Source: Flammula alnicola
Taxonomy: Eukaryota; Basidiomycota; Agaricomycetes; Agaricales; Strophariaceae
Length of the DNA: 64,000 bases
Direction of reading: 5' to 3'
NCBI GenBank assembly: GCA_015499995.1
Contig: JADNRV010000251.1
Location: 1-64,000, forward strand
Positions 63,234 to 64,000 of the stretch are shown here, one piece after another. The first letter of the stretch is position 1. The number at the start of each line of letters is the position of its first letter. The notes beneath the pieces are model-generated. The model saw only the letters and a list, made by a program, of their open reading frames with translations, searched no databases and was not told the DNA's origin. The translations under genes and the position numbers were made by a program.

Positions 63234-63863
63234 CACAGTAGCCCAGTGGTTTCGATCACTAAAGACCTGTTGAGGTGGCTGTGCAGCTGCTGGAAAGGTT
63301 GCGGGTTCCATTCCTGCTCACCCCTTCTACCTGATTACAAAGGAGGGAGTTTGTGACAAACAGTTGGTTACTGTCACAATCGGTACTGTACGCCAGTAAA
63401 ACGGATACAGGACTAAGGCTGGTCGTCATGATCCTCTGGCTGTGTGGGATGCGGATCTCCAGGCCTGGCAAGCCTACGGCATATCAGGGGAGAACAATCA
63501 CCGTACCCCAAATTGGCAGGCTTGATACACTTGTCGTACCCATTGCGGGAGCGAAAGCACAGGGGGCAGTAAGCGGGGGTAGTTATATTTAGAACAAGCC
63601 AAACATCCTGAGAAGGGCCAGGCCACCCTCCACTGCTGAAGACCAGTCCAGCGCCAACTGGCATAAACCGAGTCAGATGGTTGTTAAGCAGCATTGAAGG
63701 GCAGGGTCGATCTGCAAGCTGTAAAGTGCAGCATCGTTGGTGGCCTCTACCAGGGTCACTCAATGGTTGGGCGAATAGTCCAGGGACCATGAACCGCCTT
63801 ACTGGGAGGCCGTTAAAGATGCTTAGTGCGGGGTGTGTGTGAACTACTAGATAATCAAGTAGT
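63234..63863 (+). mobile_element. SINE-B, copy 2
   Basis: Head GGGCCACAGTAGCCCAGTGG with B-box-like GGTTCCATTCC, then a body matching copy 1 (5211-5940) for about 400 bases before diverging. It ends without a clear A tail next to the Copia LTR at 63864. The 40 bases before it (63191-63233) hold nothing I recognise. Confidence 0.65.
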
Positions 63864-64000
63864 TGTTAAAACTGCCTGCACATGTCTCCAAGTTATCTTA
63901 TCTTATCTTATCTTATCTGTTATCTTATCTCTTATCTGCACTTCGTTGTGCATTTGTAGATTAGATTCTTATCAAGTTCTAGATCATCTCCAGATCATCT
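63864..64000 (+). repeat. Copia LTR, cut by the window edge
   Basis: TGTTAAAACTGCCTGC start, a GATA array in TTATC orientation (63890-63938, one unit reading TTATCTG), then the AGATCATCTC region. Whether it is a 5', 3' or solo LTR cannot be seen. Confidence 0.85.

Overview
This is a gene-poor, retrotransposon-packed region of a fungal genome, most likely a basidiomycete (Agaricomycetes). That placement rests on a hAT transposase relic with fungal-sized introns of about 55-60 nt, a Copia element primed by a half initiator-Met tRNA, and Tad1/I-group LINEs carrying RNase H. I found no host gene. Nearly every base belongs to a LINE, an LTR element, a tRNA-headed element or a short inverted-repeat element, and most are broken by later insertions.

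Element types. (1) Tad1/I-group LINEs in at least three subfamilies, recognised by ORF1 N-termini MPPKPxSGG (fam1), MPPKTNPNPKGGG (fam2) and MPPKPGPGADPPS (fam3). Full length is about 6.5 kb: short 5'UTR starting ATCTC, ORF1 with CCHC knuckles, ORF2 with AP-endonuclease, RT, RNase H and C-terminal zinc motif, and a 3'UTR ending near TTGTTGATTT plus poly(A). ORF1 stop and ORF2 start overlap as TAATG in every junction present. (2) A Copia family with LTRs of 356-379 bp. (3) A recent gag-only, Gypsy-like element (39243-46722) with 1600-bp LTRs, plus a solo LTR and an LTR remnant. (4) tRNA-headed elements: 'A', a ~1.0-1.3 kb noncoding 5' module fused to LINE 3' sequence, and 'B', a ~0.7 kb SINE-like unit. 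(5) Two inverted-repeat elements with 7-8 bp target duplications.

Layout. 1-940 Copia 5' end (-). 941-3894 LINE-a (-) split by element A copy 1. 3895-5210 fam2 ORF1 scrap and Copia 5' end (-). 5211-6585 SINE-B and element A (-). 6586-7893 Copia integrase/RT (+). 7894-25660 LINE-b, LINE-c (+, full length), a LINE remnant, LINE-d (-, full length, intact ORF1) and LINE-e (-); b and e are probably one fam3 element. 25661-27717 Copia RNase H and 3' LTR (+), broken by a GGAGTCC-rich inverted-repeat element. 27740-31863 LINE-f and LINE-g (-). 31864-32504 Copia 3' end (+). 32505-55517 LINE-h (+), containing a foldback element and LINE-i (35016-52412). LINE-i contains element A copy 3, which in turn contains the gag-only element and the solo LTR. 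55518-61458 LINE-j (+), containing a tRNA-headed/LINE chimera (-). 61459-64000 LINE-k scrap, LTR remnant, hAT relic, SINE-B and a Copia LTR.

Most notable is the A module. The same tRNA-Leu-headed 5' module, ending at a GNRA hairpin, is joined in two copies to the LINE 3'UTR and in another to the whole 3' half of ORF2. In that last case the join is in frame in an uninterrupted 740-codon ORF, and the chimera has a target duplication of about 17 bp and a poly(A) tail.
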